64,000 nucleotides of DNA, from the NCBI RefSeq assembly GCF_003591035.1, contig NZ_QYUO01000003.1, positions 930,001 to 994,000 on the forward strand. Direction: 5' to 3'. This DNA is from Noviherbaspirillum saxi. Its GTDB lineage: Bacteria > Pseudomonadota > Gammaproteobacteria > Burkholderiales > Burkholderiaceae_D. The notes under the pieces were generated by a model. It was not told the origin of the DNA and made no database searches. It saw nothing but the letters and a program-made list of their open reading frames with translations. The position numbers were made by a program, and so were the translations under genes. Of the stretch, positions 8,686 through 17,937 are shown piece after piece; within the stretch, counting starts at the first letter, position 1; each line of letters opens with the position of its first letter.

Positions 8686-9992
8686 TGAACATGACTACCT
8701 TGACCATGAATAAAACAATGACGTACAAGCCGATGAACCTGGCGCGCTGGATCATCTGGGGCCTGTTTGCGGTGGGGCTGATCATCGCGCCGCTGCTCTT
8801 CAAGTCCGGCGCGTCGCTGTCGATCCTGTCGCAGATCGGCACCGTGATGATCTTTGGCTTGTCCTACAACATGCTGCTGGGGCAGGGCGGCATGCTGTCG
8901 TTCGGCCATGCGGTGTATTCCGGCCTGGGTGCATTCTTTGCCATCCATGCGATGAACCTGGCCAGCGCCGGCCAGATGTGGATGCCGGTCACGATGATTC
9001 CGCTGGTCGGCGGCATCGCCGGCATGTTCTTCGGCATGCTGTTCGGCTATGTGACCACCAAGAAATCCGGCACCACCTTTTCGATGATCACGCTGGGTAT
9101 CGTCGAACTGGTGTTCGCCTGCTCGCTGATGTTCCCCGAGTTCTTCGGCGGCGAAGGCGGCATTTCGACCAACCGGGTGTATGGCGAGAAGTTTCTCGGC
9201 ATCACCTACGGTCCGCAGATCCAGGTGTATTACCTGATCGCCGCCTGGCTGTTCATCGCCACCATCGGCATGTATGCGTTCACGCAAACCCCGCTGGGAC
9301 GCATCATCAATGCGGTGCGCGACAACCCGGAGCGGGTCGAGTTCATCGGCTACGACACCCAGTGGGCGCGTTACCTGACCCTGATCCTGTCCGGCTTCTT
9401 TGCCGGCATCTCGGGCGCGCTGTCGGCGATCAACTTCGAGATCGTCACGGCCGAAAACGTCAGCGCGATCCGTTCCGGCGGGGTGCTGCTGTTCACCTTC
9501 ATCGGCGGCGTCGGCTTCTTCTTCGGCCCGATGATCGGCGCCATCATCGGCGTGTTCCTGACCGTGATGCTGTCGGATTTCACCAAGGCCTGGCAGCTGT
9601 ATCTGGGCGTGTTCTTCATCCTGATCGTGATGTATGCCCCGTTCGGTGTGGCCGGCATCATCATGCTCAACCTGCGCGTGGCCAAGTACGGCAAGTTCAA
9701 GCGCATCTGGCCGCAGATGGCGGCCATGTGCGCGGCCGGGCTGGTGGCGCTGGTGGGGGTGATCATGGTCATCGAAATGCTGTACCACTACACGCTGGAA
9801 TCGGTGAATGGCACCGAAATGAAGCTGTTTGGCACCATGGTCGATACGGCGGCGCCGACTGGCTGGAGCATTGCGCTGGCACTGCTGGCGGCAGGCGGGC
9901 TGGCGTTCTGGAAAACCAAGAAATCATTTGCAACCGTGTGGGGCGAAGTGAATAGCGAAATTGAAGAACAGATCCGGAGGGCCACGGCATGA
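8685..9992 (+). CDS. livM: Liv-type ABC transporter permease (LivM) with C-terminal extension
   Basis: 435-residue inner-membrane permease of the LivM type (core motif SYNMLLGQGGMLSFGHAVYSG near residue 60). The usual length is about 320-350 residues. The extra part, roughly residues 340-435, adds two hydrophobic segments and a charged cytoplasmic tail. It pairs with LivH to form the channel. The start overlaps the livH stop (TAATG) and the stop overlaps the livG start (ATGA), so the genes are translationally coupled. Confidence 0.9.
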   Translation: MNMTTLTMNKTMTYKPMNLARWIIWGLFAVGLIIAPLLFKSGASLSILSQIGTVMIFGLSYNMLLGQGGMLSFGHAVYSGLGAFFAIHAMNLASAGQMWMPVTMIPLVGGIAGMFFGMLFGYVTTKKSGTTFSMITLGIVELVFACSLMFPEFFGGEGGISTNRVYGEKFLGITYGPQIQVYYLIAAWLFIATIGMYAFTQTPLGRIINAVRDNPERVEFIGYDTQWARYLTLILSGFFAGISGALSAINFEIVTAENVSAIRSGGVLLFTFIGGVGFFFGPMIGAIIGVFLTVMLSDFTKAWQLYLGVFFILIVMYAPFGVAGIIMLNLRVAKYGKFKRIWPQMAAMCAAGLVALVGVIMVIEMLYHYTLESVNGTEMKLFGTMVDTAAPTGWSIALALLAAGGLAFWKTKKSFATVWGEVNSEIEEQIRRATA

Positions 9993-10753
9993 GCGCGTAT
10001 TCCCTTGAATTGAAAGATGTGCGCAAGAGCTTCGGCAAGTCGGAAATCATCCGCGGCGCCAACCTGAGTGTGCCCAAGGGCGAGCGCTTTGCGATCATCG
10101 GCCCCAACGGCGCCGGCAAGTCCACGCTGTTCAACCTGATCTCGGGCCGGTTCCCGGTCAGTGCGGGCGAGATCCTGCTGAACGGCAAGAGCATCCTGGG
10201 GTTGAAGCCATTCGAGATCAACCGCAGCGGCTTGTCGCGCAGTTTCCAGATCACCAACATCTTCCACCGCTTGTCGGTGTATGAAAACCTGCGCTGCGCA
10301 GTGCTGTGGTCGCTCGGCTACAAGTACTCGTTCTGGCATCGCCTGAACGGTTTGAAGGATGCGCAGGAGCGGGCCGAAGCGGTGCTCGAGCAAATCGGCC
10401 TGCGCCGCCGGCGCGACACCGCGGCGGGCTTGCTGACCTATGCGGAACAGCGGGCGCTGGAAATCGGCATCACGATTGCCGGCGGCGCCGAAGTGATCTT
10501 GCTGGACGAACCGACGGCCGGCATGAGCCGGTCGGAATCGGATGCGGCAGTGGAACTGATCCGCAAGGTGACGGTGGGCAAGACGCTGTTGATGGTCGAG
10601 CATGACATGAGCGTGGTGTTCGGCCTGGCCGACAAGATTGCGGTGGTGGTGTATGGCGAAGTGATCGCCTGCGACACCCCGCAGAATATTCGTGGCAATC
10701 ACAAAGTGCAGGAAGCCTATCTGGGCGGCCATGCACCGGCGGAGGCAGCATAA
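9989..10753 (+). CDS. livG: Liv-type ABC transporter ATPase (LivG)
   Basis: 254-residue cytoplasmic ATPase. Walker A is intact (GPNGAGKST), the Q-loop region is SRSFQITNIF, and Walker B is VILLDEPTAG with the switch His in MVEHDMS. The signature motif is divergent (LTYAEQRALEIG in place of LSGGQ), which is usual in LivG proteins. It overlaps livM by 4 bp and is followed without a gap by livF. Confidence 0.9.
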   Translation: MSAYSLELKDVRKSFGKSEIIRGANLSVPKGERFAIIGPNGAGKSTLFNLISGRFPVSAGEILLNGKSILGLKPFEINRSGLSRSFQITNIFHRLSVYENLRCAVLWSLGYKYSFWHRLNGLKDAQERAEAVLEQIGLRRRRDTAAGLLTYAEQRALEIGITIAGGAEVILLDEPTAGMSRSESDAAVELIRKVTVGKTLLMVEHDMSVVFGLADKIAVVVYGEVIACDTPQNIRGNHKVQEAYLGGHAPAEAA

Positions 10754-11467
10754 ATGGCAGCATTACTGGAAATCAAGGACCTGCACGCGTATTACGGCAA
10801 GAGCCATGTGCTGCACGGGGTGGACCTGCAGGTGGGCGAAGGCGAAATCGTCAGTCTGCTGGGGCGTAACGGCGTGGGGCGCTCGACCACGGTGAAGTCG
10901 ACCATGGGGCAGGTCGACGTGACCGGCTCGATCAAGTTCAAGGGCGAGGAAATCAGCGGCCTGAAAGCGTTCGAGATTGCGTACAAGGGACTCGGGTATG
11001 TGCCGGAAAACCGCGACGTGTTTCCCACGCTCACGGTGGAACAGAACCTGATCCTGGGCGAAAAGAATGGCAAGGGCGCCAAGAAGAAGCCGCGCTGGAC
11101 GCTGGACGACATGTACCAGATGTTTCCGCGCCTGAAGGAACGGCAGCATACGGCAGCCGGCGTGTTGTCGGGCGGCGAGCAGCAGATGCTGACGCTGTGC
11201 CGCACGCTGATGGGCGACCCGGACCTGATCATGATCGACGAGCCGACCGAGGGACTGGCGCCGAAGATCGTGGACCTGGTGGCGGAATACCTGAAGGCGT
11301 TGAAGAACCGGGGTATTTCGATCCTGCTGGTGGAGCAGAAGCTGGCGATTGCGATGGAGATATCGCAGCGGGTGTATGTGATGGGCCATGGCGCGATCGT
11401 GTTCGAGGGTACGCCCGACGACTTGCGCGCCAATGCCGCCATCCGCAAGGAATGGCTCGAAGTGTAG
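10754..11467 (+). CDS. livF: Liv-type ABC transporter ATPase (LivF) with Arg in Walker A
   Basis: 237-residue cytoplasmic ATPase partner of LivG. Signature (LSGGEQQML), Walker B (LIMIDEPTEGL) and H-loop-equivalent region are present. Walker A reads GRNGVGRST: the invariant lysine is Arg43 (CGC, 10880-10882). Lys-to-Arg here normally lowers ATP hydrolysis, so hydrolysis may rest mainly on LivG, or the variant may be a tolerated trait of this subfamily. Last gene of the importer operon. Confidence 0.9.
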   Translation: MAALLEIKDLHAYYGKSHVLHGVDLQVGEGEIVSLLGRNGVGRSTTVKSTMGQVDVTGSIKFKGEEISGLKAFEIAYKGLGYVPENRDVFPTLTVEQNLILGEKNGKGAKKKPRWTLDDMYQMFPRLKERQHTAAGVLSGGEQQMLTLCRTLMGDPDLIMIDEPTEGLAPKIVDLVAEYLKALKNRGISILLVEQKLAIAMEISQRVYVMGHGAIVFEGTPDDLRANAAIRKEWLEV

Positions 11468-11519
11468 GTCCAGCCGGATTCGAACCCTGCGTTCCCTGTC
11501 CATTAGCGACCGAAGAAAA

Positions 11520-11789
11520 ATGAAATCATCAATTGAAAGCCTGTGCCCGTATGAATTCGAAGCACTGTTGAATGCCTTGCGCCGCGACATGCGCTTGCAA
11601 GCCGATCTCGCCAAGGTGGATGTCGAGTGGGCAAACTGGCACGGGAACAATGCGCGCGTCAGTCAACGTATTCTGGAAGCGCTCAATCCAAAGACGATCA
11701 ATCCGGATGATGTCGTTGACGATGCAGCGTGGCGAACGGATTTCGAAATTTCTCTCGGTAGAACAGGGGAGAGCACCCATGTCCGATAG
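11520..11789 (+). CDS. Hypothetical small protein (89 aa)
   Basis: Start ATG 11520 follows the A-rich GAAGAAAAA. Composition is soluble, mixed helical, with no signal peptide or recognised domain. Its 3' end overlaps the next gene by 11 bp, so the two are probably co-translated. Function not recognised. Confidence 0.55.
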   Translation: MKSSIESLCPYEFEALLNALRRDMRLQADLAKVDVEWANWHGNNARVSQRILEALNPKTINPDDVVDDAAWRTDFEISLGRTGESTHVR

Positions 11790-12084
11790 CGCATTTCTAC
11801 TCGATCAAATGCTTGCACTGGCCGATGCCATGCGTGCGCAGCAAGTGGCCGCACTAGGTCAGGCCAGAAGGGAAGCCGGCACTCGTGCCATGTGTCCCCG
11901 GAATGCGCCGCACGATACGGTGACGGGCATTGCGGCAGAAATTCTCAGCCGTCGCTCCCGCGGCGAATCGCTAGGATCGATTGCCCATGCGCTGAACTGT
12001 CAGGGTGTGAAAGGGCGCTACGGCGCCCGATGGTATACGGCCAGCGTGCGTGCTTACCTACGAAGAATCAGGCCGGCGATATAA
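11779..12084 (+). CDS. Small protein with recombinase-like helix-turn-helix region (101 aa)
   Basis: Start ATG 11779 has AGGGGAGAG upstream. The C-terminal half (IAAEILSRRSRGESLGSIAH then GYGARWY-like segment and VRAYLRR) resembles the end of the large-serine-recombinase 'Recombinase' domain (pattern IAxxLNxxGxxxRxGxxWxxxxVRxxL), but no resolvase catalytic domain is present. It may be a free-standing DNA-binding remnant or a small regulator. It overlaps the preceding small gene and is convergent with the beta-lactamase. Confidence 0.5.
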   Translation: MSDSAFLLDQMLALADAMRAQQVAALGQARREAGTRAMCPRNAPHDTVTGIAAEILSRRSRGESLGSIAHALNCQGVKGRYGARWYTASVRAYLRRIRPAI

Positions 12085-12090
12085 GGGACA

Positions 12091-13242
12091 TCATTTATCC
12101 AGGGAAGTCAGGATGTGATATGCAGCAGTCACCCTGGCATCAATCGGATAATTTTTGTTCGCCAGAATCACAATGCCTAATTTTTGTGCAGGAATGAAAG
12201 CAACATAGGCTGCAAAGCCATTCGTTGATCCGGTCTTGTTGATCAGCACATCCGTCTGTGGTGGTAGAGGAGGACTTAGCGTCGTTACCGTCGTAGGCTG
12301 ATAGATCATCGTATCGGCGTTACCTGCCAACAGCTTTTTCAGTGTTAAAGGATAAGAATACTGCTCCCATATCAAGCTCTGTGTCATTTCACCCGATTTG
12401 AAATATCCCTTGTGGGTCTCGTCTATCGCGCGCTGCAACTTCGCGTCAAGTTTTGCCAGTTGCATGTTCGCCTCAAGGAAGCCGATCATGTCGATCGTTG
12501 AGGATTTCACCGCGTAGGCTTCGGACGCCAGAACTCCAGGATTCATGCGAACCGGTGCATCCTTTTTGGTATAGCCTTGCGCGTAATCCTTCATTCGGTC
12601 TGACGGCACGTTGATGAAACTGTTCACCATGCCAAGCGCAGGGAATAACTTTTTCTCAAGTGCATCATCAAAGGATTGCTGCATGCTTTTGGCGGCAATC
12701 ATGCCGAGCATCCCAATGCCCGGGTTCGAATATGTCCTATGCGTGCCGGGCGGATAAGCGGGTTGCCAAACCTTGAAATAGTCGATCAGTTGGTTGGTAT
12801 TGTTGATATTGTCCGGGACTTGCAGCGGGAGTCCACCGGGAGTATGCGTTCCCAGGTTGAGCAAGGTGAGCTTGTCAAAGCTGCTGCCCTGCAAGGATGG
12901 AAAATATTTGCCGGGACTGTCGGATAAGGAAAGCTTGCCGTTGACCTGAGCATAGGCCGCCAGCGTCGCCGTGAACGTTTTCGTAATCGACCCGATCTCG
13001 AAAAGGGTCTTGCTCGCGATGGGATGTTTGCTTTCCCTCGACGCTATGCCATAGTTGTAGAAATACCTTTTCCCGTTAACGGTGACAGCGATTGCCATGC
13101 CCGGAATATCATAAGTATGCATGACGGGGCGGATCGTATTGTCTACGGTTTCTCCGATCCTGGACTGATCCCGCCCACCGGCCGCATAGCTGTTGGCCGC
13201 GAATAAGCAGGTAATAGCTGAGATCATTGTTAACAGTCGCAT
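12091..13242 (-). CDS. ampC: Class C (AmpC-type) beta-lactamase
   Basis: 383-residue serine beta-lactamase with a signal peptide ending near SYAA (residue 20/21), acting in the periplasm on cephalosporins. All three active-site boxes are intact: S85-I-T-K88, Y171-S-N173 and K336-T-G338. Length and the LPLQVPD segment fit AmpC rather than an esterase or DD-peptidase of the same fold. No AmpR-type regulator gene is adjacent in the window, so expression would be constitutive or controlled elsewhere. It sits between the small gene pair and decayed IS elements. Confidence 0.9.
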   Translation of the reverse strand: MRLLTMISAITCLFAANSYAAGGRDQSRIGETVDNTIRPVMHTYDIPGMAIAVTVNGKRYFYNYGIASRESKHPIASKTLFEIGSITKTFTATLAAYAQVNGKLSLSDSPGKYFPSLQGSSFDKLTLLNLGTHTPGGLPLQVPDNINNTNQLIDYFKVWQPAYPPGTHRTYSNPGIGMLGMIAAKSMQQSFDDALEKKLFPALGMVNSFINVPSDRMKDYAQGYTKKDAPVRMNPGVLASEAYAVKSSTIDMIGFLEANMQLAKLDAKLQRAIDETHKGYFKSGEMTQSLIWEQYSYPLTLKKLLAGNADTMIYQPTTVTTLSPPLPPQTDVLINKTGSTNGFAAYVAFIPAQKLGIVILANKNYPIDARVTAAYHILTSLDK

Positions 13243-13344
13243 AGCTTGGGCAAACCTTCGATTTGTATTGTCGGGTCAAGAAGTATAAGGAGGATAGTCC
13301 TTGCGATCCGCCAGACTGTCTGGAAGGCTTGTTCAGCCCGATGT

Positions 13345-13905
13345 CACAGATCATTCCTGAACGGGCTGTACCGGACCTGCTTCTCTTTCAAGGCAGGTTG
13401 GCCGCGAAGATGTCGTATCGGCAGGTGGTCTCGATCATGCAGGAATTCCTGCATGGTACCGAAAAGCTCAATCATGTGACAGTGCGAAATCGCACTTTAC
13501 GGGTTGGAGCTCGAGTCGATGCCATCGAGTTGCCGCCTGCCGAGGCGTTATCTCCAGATGCCGAGTGGCCTATCGCGATCGACGGTGGGTTCGTACGGGG
13601 AAGGGAAGAAGCGCGGCCCGCTTCGTTCGAGATACTGACCGGACGTCTTTGTGCGCCTGGCATGAAGCCACGCGTCTTTGCTTGTGTGCGTGGTGAAGTA
13701 GCCTCCATAGCGCAGCGCCTTGCTTCGCTGCTACAGGCCTGTTCTGGCTCGACCACGCCGAAGGTCTGCATGACTACAGGCGGTGCGAATGGTGTACAGA
13801 GCATACATCGCCAGTTACCGTTTCCGGCAACCCCCATCCTGGACCGGTTCCATATCTCGATGCGCATTCGATATCTGGAGCAGATCTCAAAAGGAATGTG
13901 CGCAC
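13345..13905 (+). pseudogene. Remnant of an ISKra4-like transposase
   Basis: An open reading stretch carries pieces typical of ISKra4-type transposases: LAAKMSYRQVV, a DGGFVRG strand and ILDRFHISMRIRYLEQ. The N-terminal half and the C-terminus are missing, and after about 13905 the DNA belongs to a different element in the opposite orientation. Family assignment is from recalled motif similarity. Confidence 0.55.
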
Positions 13906-14331
13906 GGTCAAAGCCAGGGATCTGCGCTAATTTTCGGCTGGTGGCGTTTCCCCGGTGCCAAATCTGGATCTGCAGTTCCAGTTCACTGACCTGGCGGTCA
14001 AGTTCCTTCAAATGCCCAAGCAGGCGTTGCACTAACTGACGCAGGACGGTTGGTAATTCGTCGCGGGCAGCTTGTTCGTCTTAACGTAAAGCTTCACAAA
14101 CTGAGGCGCCATCAATCGGACGGTATGATCCAGTGTCTGCAATTTCCTCGCTCAGTAATGGGCACTGCTGCGCGCTTCCATGCCAACCAGGCACGGTGTT
14201 AGGTTGGCGAAGAAAGGCAATACGTGGTTGCGCTTCAATGCCATCTTGAGCATCACCTTGCCCTGCTGATTTACGGCATGGATCTGGATCACGTTCTTTG
14301 CCAGATCAAGCCCGACTGTTGTAATCTGCAT
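13906..14331 (-). pseudogene. Remnant of an IS110/IS1111-family transposase
   Basis: Reading on the minus strand from ATG 14331 gives MQITTVGLDLAKNVIQIH, the classic N-terminal RuvC-like start of IS110-family transposases, continuing to MEARSSAHY. A TGA then replaces the expected Trp codon. After a frame change and an internal deletion the family segment ELQIQIWHRGNATSRKLAQI appears before the element is cut off at the junction with the ISKra4-like piece. Confidence 0.7.
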
Positions 14332-14759
14332 TTCGTACCCCTCTCAATTAGTGGACCATCGCACTTTTCCACTGTGGCATTTCGATAGCGTTTCGGGAAG
14401 GGGCGTCCATTACTCCTGCATTGATTTTGCCAAACGGCTTACCTAGCTATAGGTACTCTGCTCGGCCGTACCGTAGCGCTTGACTACTTCGACAATCAGC
14501 GGCTTGTCGACTACTCACAAAATCCTCACGAACAGCACGTCGCTGTGTCAGCTATCCCTCATGACGCCCTTTGGCTGGGTAGCTGCGCTCTCGAATTCCG
14601 TCTGGCCTGAATTTTTAGGTCAGGTCAGGAGATCACGACTTCCCAGGCAGGACGCTTGACATTCAAAGTAACATTGGAGAGAATCAATGCACCGAAATGT
14701 CAAATACATCGGGCGGCTCAGTAAGGGCATGAAAATATAACTATTGGTAGGAGACAACG
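14332..14759. other. Intergenic region upstream of the export cluster; no gene recognised
   Basis: 428 bp with no supported gene. The left part is probably the flank of the IS110-like remnant. A minus-strand stretch around 14458-14515 reads VDKPLIVEVVKRYGTAEQ, possibly another IS scrap, but I cannot place it. The right end carries AGGAGA at 14749-14754, the ribosome site of the next gene. Confidence 0.4.
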
Positions 14760-16487
14760 ATGCAATCGGATTTACCTTGTGGCGACATCCAAGTGCCGCG
14801 CCAAGCGATGTGGCGTATGGCCATACTGGCAATGTTTTTGCCCGCTTCCGTTCAGGCGTTCGAATTGAATATCGCGGATGACCACTGGAAGTTGAACTGG
14901 GACAACACCTTGACATATAACTTGGGGGCGCGTGTACGGGACGTGAACCCGCTGATTGGTAATAATCCCGCCTTCCATCAGGCTGAGCATAAGTTTCCTA
15001 ATGCTGGCGATGTTGTCACCAATAGAGCTTCTGTCCTCACCGAGTTCAATGCTATTTATCAGGGACGGATGGGCGTGCGGCTCTCTGCCTCAGCCTGGAA
15101 GGATTTAGCGTACGACCGCGATGCAGCGACGAACCCAGGTACTTACGCACCGGGTATTCCCTACAGCGCGATCCAAGCGTATCCCGGCGGAAGATATTCG
15201 TCCTACACTGACCGTTACTACGTACAGGGCGCCCAATTACTTGACGCGTTCCTGTTCAGTAACTTCGAGGTTGCCGGCAAACCGACGTACCTAAAGTTGG
15301 GTCAGCTGACCGAGTACTGGGGGAACGCAATGTTTTTCCCATATCAGGCATTGTCCTATTCGCAGGGCGCCATCGATGGAATCAAGCTTGCGTCGTCTCC
15401 TGGCACTGACGTGAAGGAGTTGTTCATTCCACGCCAACAAATGAGCTTGACTAGTCAGATTACACCGGAGCTCGCACTATCGGCCCAGTACTTTCTTGGA
15501 TTTACGCGTAATCGGCTGCCGGAGGGGGGGACATTCCGCGGGCCGGTCGACTTTCTGTTTCAAGGGCCGTCGAGCATGTTCGCTGGCGCTGTTCCAGATG
15601 GAACCGGTAGCTTTTTCCCATTCAGCATCCCAGCTGGTGGAGCCAACGTCCCGCCGAAACGCAATAACAACTTTGGCGTCAAGCTCGCTTGGACTCCAAG
15701 TTCCATGAACGGCGCTGTCTCCGCTCAATATCGAAAGTTCGATGAAGTGCAGCCGTGGTCACCCTTGTTCAACTTTGGGCCGGGCGGCCTGCCGACAGAC
15801 TACCACCTTGCTTACAACCAGGGTGCCGAACTCTTCGGTGTAAGTGTCGATACAACGCTCGGTCAGGTAAGTACCGGATTAGAGCTCTCGTATCGACGTA
15901 ACACCGCATTAAACAGCAATGGTTTCAACCCTGCTGTTCCGGTCCAGACAGAGGGCGCCAAGGGCAATACTTTGAATATCGTAGCCAACGCCCTTGTGCC
16001 GCTGTCGCGTACGCCGCTGTGGGATACCGGCATTTTGGCTGCGGAGCTCGCCGTCACTCATCTGCGCGATGTGACCTCAAACGAAGCTTTATATAACGGT
16101 GTCGGCAGAGCTGGATGCGTTGGCGGAAAGTGGGATGGATGCTCCACCCGCAATTACGTTGCGTTCGCCTTCAAGATCGAACCGCAGTGGCTGCAGGTAT
16201 TCCCCGGCGTCGACCTCAGTGCGCCCATCAGCGACGTGATTGGTGTTTACGGCAACTCGCCTTCACTTGAGGGCGGTATCTACCAGGGGAGTCACAACTT
16301 TTCGGTTGGGTTGAAGGCATTGATCCGCCAGAAGACCAGCATCACGCTCGCATACAACGGCGCCTACTACCGGACCAATGGCGTAACAACCACGCCTAGT
16401 GGTCTGCCGCTTTACTCCGGCGGCAACGGTGGTTTCGGCCTCAATGACCGGAATTGGATCTCGCTTACCGCGCAGACCTCGTTCTGA
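14760..16487 (+). CDS. DUF1302 family outer-membrane protein
   Basis: 575-residue protein with a signal peptide ending about SVQA (residue 33) and then repeated aromatic, glycine-rich strands typical of an outer-membrane beta-barrel; it ends in SLTAQTSF with C-terminal Phe. Pattern and neighbours match DUF1302 proteins, which occur with DUF1329 and MMPL/RND genes. Probable role is the outer-membrane channel for a hydrophobic compound. Start ATG 14760 has AGGAGA. First gene of a four-gene operon with gaps of 12-49 bp. Confidence 0.8.
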   Translation: MQSDLPCGDIQVPRQAMWRMAILAMFLPASVQAFELNIADDHWKLNWDNTLTYNLGARVRDVNPLIGNNPAFHQAEHKFPNAGDVVTNRASVLTEFNAIYQGRMGVRLSASAWKDLAYDRDAATNPGTYAPGIPYSAIQAYPGGRYSSYTDRYYVQGAQLLDAFLFSNFEVAGKPTYLKLGQLTEYWGNAMFFPYQALSYSQGAIDGIKLASSPGTDVKELFIPRQQMSLTSQITPELALSAQYFLGFTRNRLPEGGTFRGPVDFLFQGPSSMFAGAVPDGTGSFFPFSIPAGGANVPPKRNNNFGVKLAWTPSSMNGAVSAQYRKFDEVQPWSPLFNFGPGGLPTDYHLAYNQGAELFGVSVDTTLGQVSTGLELSYRRNTALNSNGFNPAVPVQTEGAKGNTLNIVANALVPLSRTPLWDTGILAAELAVTHLRDVTSNEALYNGVGRAGCVGGKWDGCSTRNYVAFAFKIEPQWLQVFPGVDLSAPISDVIGVYGNSPSLEGGIYQGSHNFSVGLKALIRQKTSITLAYNGAYYRTNGVTTTPSGLPLYSGGNGGFGLNDRNWISLTAQTSF

Positions 16488-16511
16488 CCTTCTCGATAAC
16501 GGAGACAAGAA

Positions 16512-17888
16512 ATGAAAAAACTTATTACCCTTTCTCTTACAGGTGCGTTGCTGTTGCACTTCGGGCCGGCCACGTCCGCTGTTAGCAACGAAGAAGCAAA
16601 GCAGCTGGGGGAGGCATTGACATCCTTCGGTGCGATCAAGGCGGGCAATGCGGACGGTTCAATTCCACCCTATACTGGAGGCTTGACTAAGCCCCCAGTG
16701 GGCTTCGATCCAAAGAGCGGAGTCTGGCCAGATCCTTTCTCTAACGAGAAGCCAATCGTCAAAATTACCGCGGCCAACATGGCCCAATATGCCGACAAGC
16801 TGACGCCGGGTACGCAAGCCCTGCTCAAACGATTCCCGACCTACCGAATCGACGTGTACAAGAGCCATAGGACGATGCACTACCCGGATTGGGTGCTGCA
16901 GAATACGGCAAAGAACGCTACTACTGCGAAGCTGACCGGCAAGGTCGATGGCGATGGTGTCGAAGGGGCGTTCGGCGGGATTCCGTTTCCCATCCCCAAG
17001 AGCGGAACGGAAGTGATGTGGAACAACCTGTTGAGCTACCAGCGTACCCAAATCGATGTGTACAACCCAGGTCAGTACTTGGTGGATGCGGCGGGCAACC
17101 GGAGCCAACTGCCGACAACGCCATCGAAAACCTACTATCCACACTACGACCGCGCACTGGCGGACAAAGGAAGCGGGGAGATGTACAGCAAGCTTTGGGC
17201 CCAGGTGGCAGCGCCCCCCACCATGGCAGGTACTGCCTTCCTAGTAAACTATCCCATCAACTACGCATCGTCCGACCAGCAATCCTGGGTCTATACACCA
17301 GGCCAGCGACGCGTGCGCATGGCGCCTGAGTATCGTTACGATACGCCTTATGCCCAGAACGGAGGTGTGTTGTTCTGGGACGAACTGCAACTCTTTCGAG
17401 GTCGGATGGACCGTTTCGACTTCAAGTTAGTGGGTCGCAAAGAACTTTACATCCCGTATAACAACTACAAATACCCCACGATGCCCGCCGAGGCGATCTA
17501 TGGGACCAAGCACATAGAGGGCGATGCCGTACGCTGGGAATTGCATCGCGTTTGGGTAGTGGAGGCATCCCTTAAAGACGGCGCCCGCCATGCCTATTCC
17601 AAACGTGTCTTCTACTTTGACGAAGACACATGGGCTCTCGTCGAGGCTGACGGCTTCGATCAGGAAGGGAAGCTCTGGCGCGTGGGACTCGCCTATACCT
17701 TCAACTACTATGACGGAATCGGCGGTGGAATGTTCGCGCAGTCGTGCACCTATGATCTTCAGAAGGGCAGCTATTTTTCCTACTTGAGCCCGACTGCGAA
17801 TGGCGCACCCAAGATCTTCGTGCATGACAAATTGGACACGCCTGCCTTGTTCACCCCTTCGGGCCTGGCCGGCACCGGTGTCCGCTAA
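16512..17888 (+). CDS. DUF1329 domain-containing protein
   Basis: 458-residue exported protein (signal peptide to about TSAVS) of the DUF1329 family, a LolA/LolB-like fold predicted to carry lipid-like compounds in the periplasm. The segments GQRRVRMAPEYRYDTP and GAYTFNYYDGIGG-like C-terminal region are family-like. It begins 24 bp after the DUF1302 gene with a GGAGAC ribosome site. Probably the periplasmic shuttle of the export system. Confidence 0.8.
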   Translation: MKKLITLSLTGALLLHFGPATSAVSNEEAKQLGEALTSFGAIKAGNADGSIPPYTGGLTKPPVGFDPKSGVWPDPFSNEKPIVKITAANMAQYADKLTPGTQALLKRFPTYRIDVYKSHRTMHYPDWVLQNTAKNATTAKLTGKVDGDGVEGAFGGIPFPIPKSGTEVMWNNLLSYQRTQIDVYNPGQYLVDAAGNRSQLPTTPSKTYYPHYDRALADKGSGEMYSKLWAQVAAPPTMAGTAFLVNYPINYASSDQQSWVYTPGQRRVRMAPEYRYDTPYAQNGGVLFWDELQLFRGRMDRFDFKLVGRKELYIPYNNYKYPTMPAEAIYGTKHIEGDAVRWELHRVWVVEASLKDGARHAYSKRVFYFDEDTWALVEADGFDQEGKLWRVGLAYTFNYYDGIGGGMFAQSCTYDLQKGSYFSYLSPTANGAPKIFVHDKLDTPALFTPSGLAGTGVR

Positions 17889-17937
17889 CCGTGCCGCTGA
17901 CAATTATTGCCCACCCTGTTTGTGAGATCACGCTAAC

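Noticed and set aside
8682..9788. Long open frame of 368 codons on the minus strand over livM
   Set aside because: His/Asp/Glu-rich low-complexity translation caused by high third-position GC of the real gene; no ribosome site or family.
11467..11510. tRNA-like T-loop (GGATTCGAACCC on plus, GGGTTCGAATCC on minus) after livF
   Set aside because: The arms beside the loop do not pair, and no anticodon or acceptor stem is found, so it is not a tRNA and only a weak case for an attachment-site scar.
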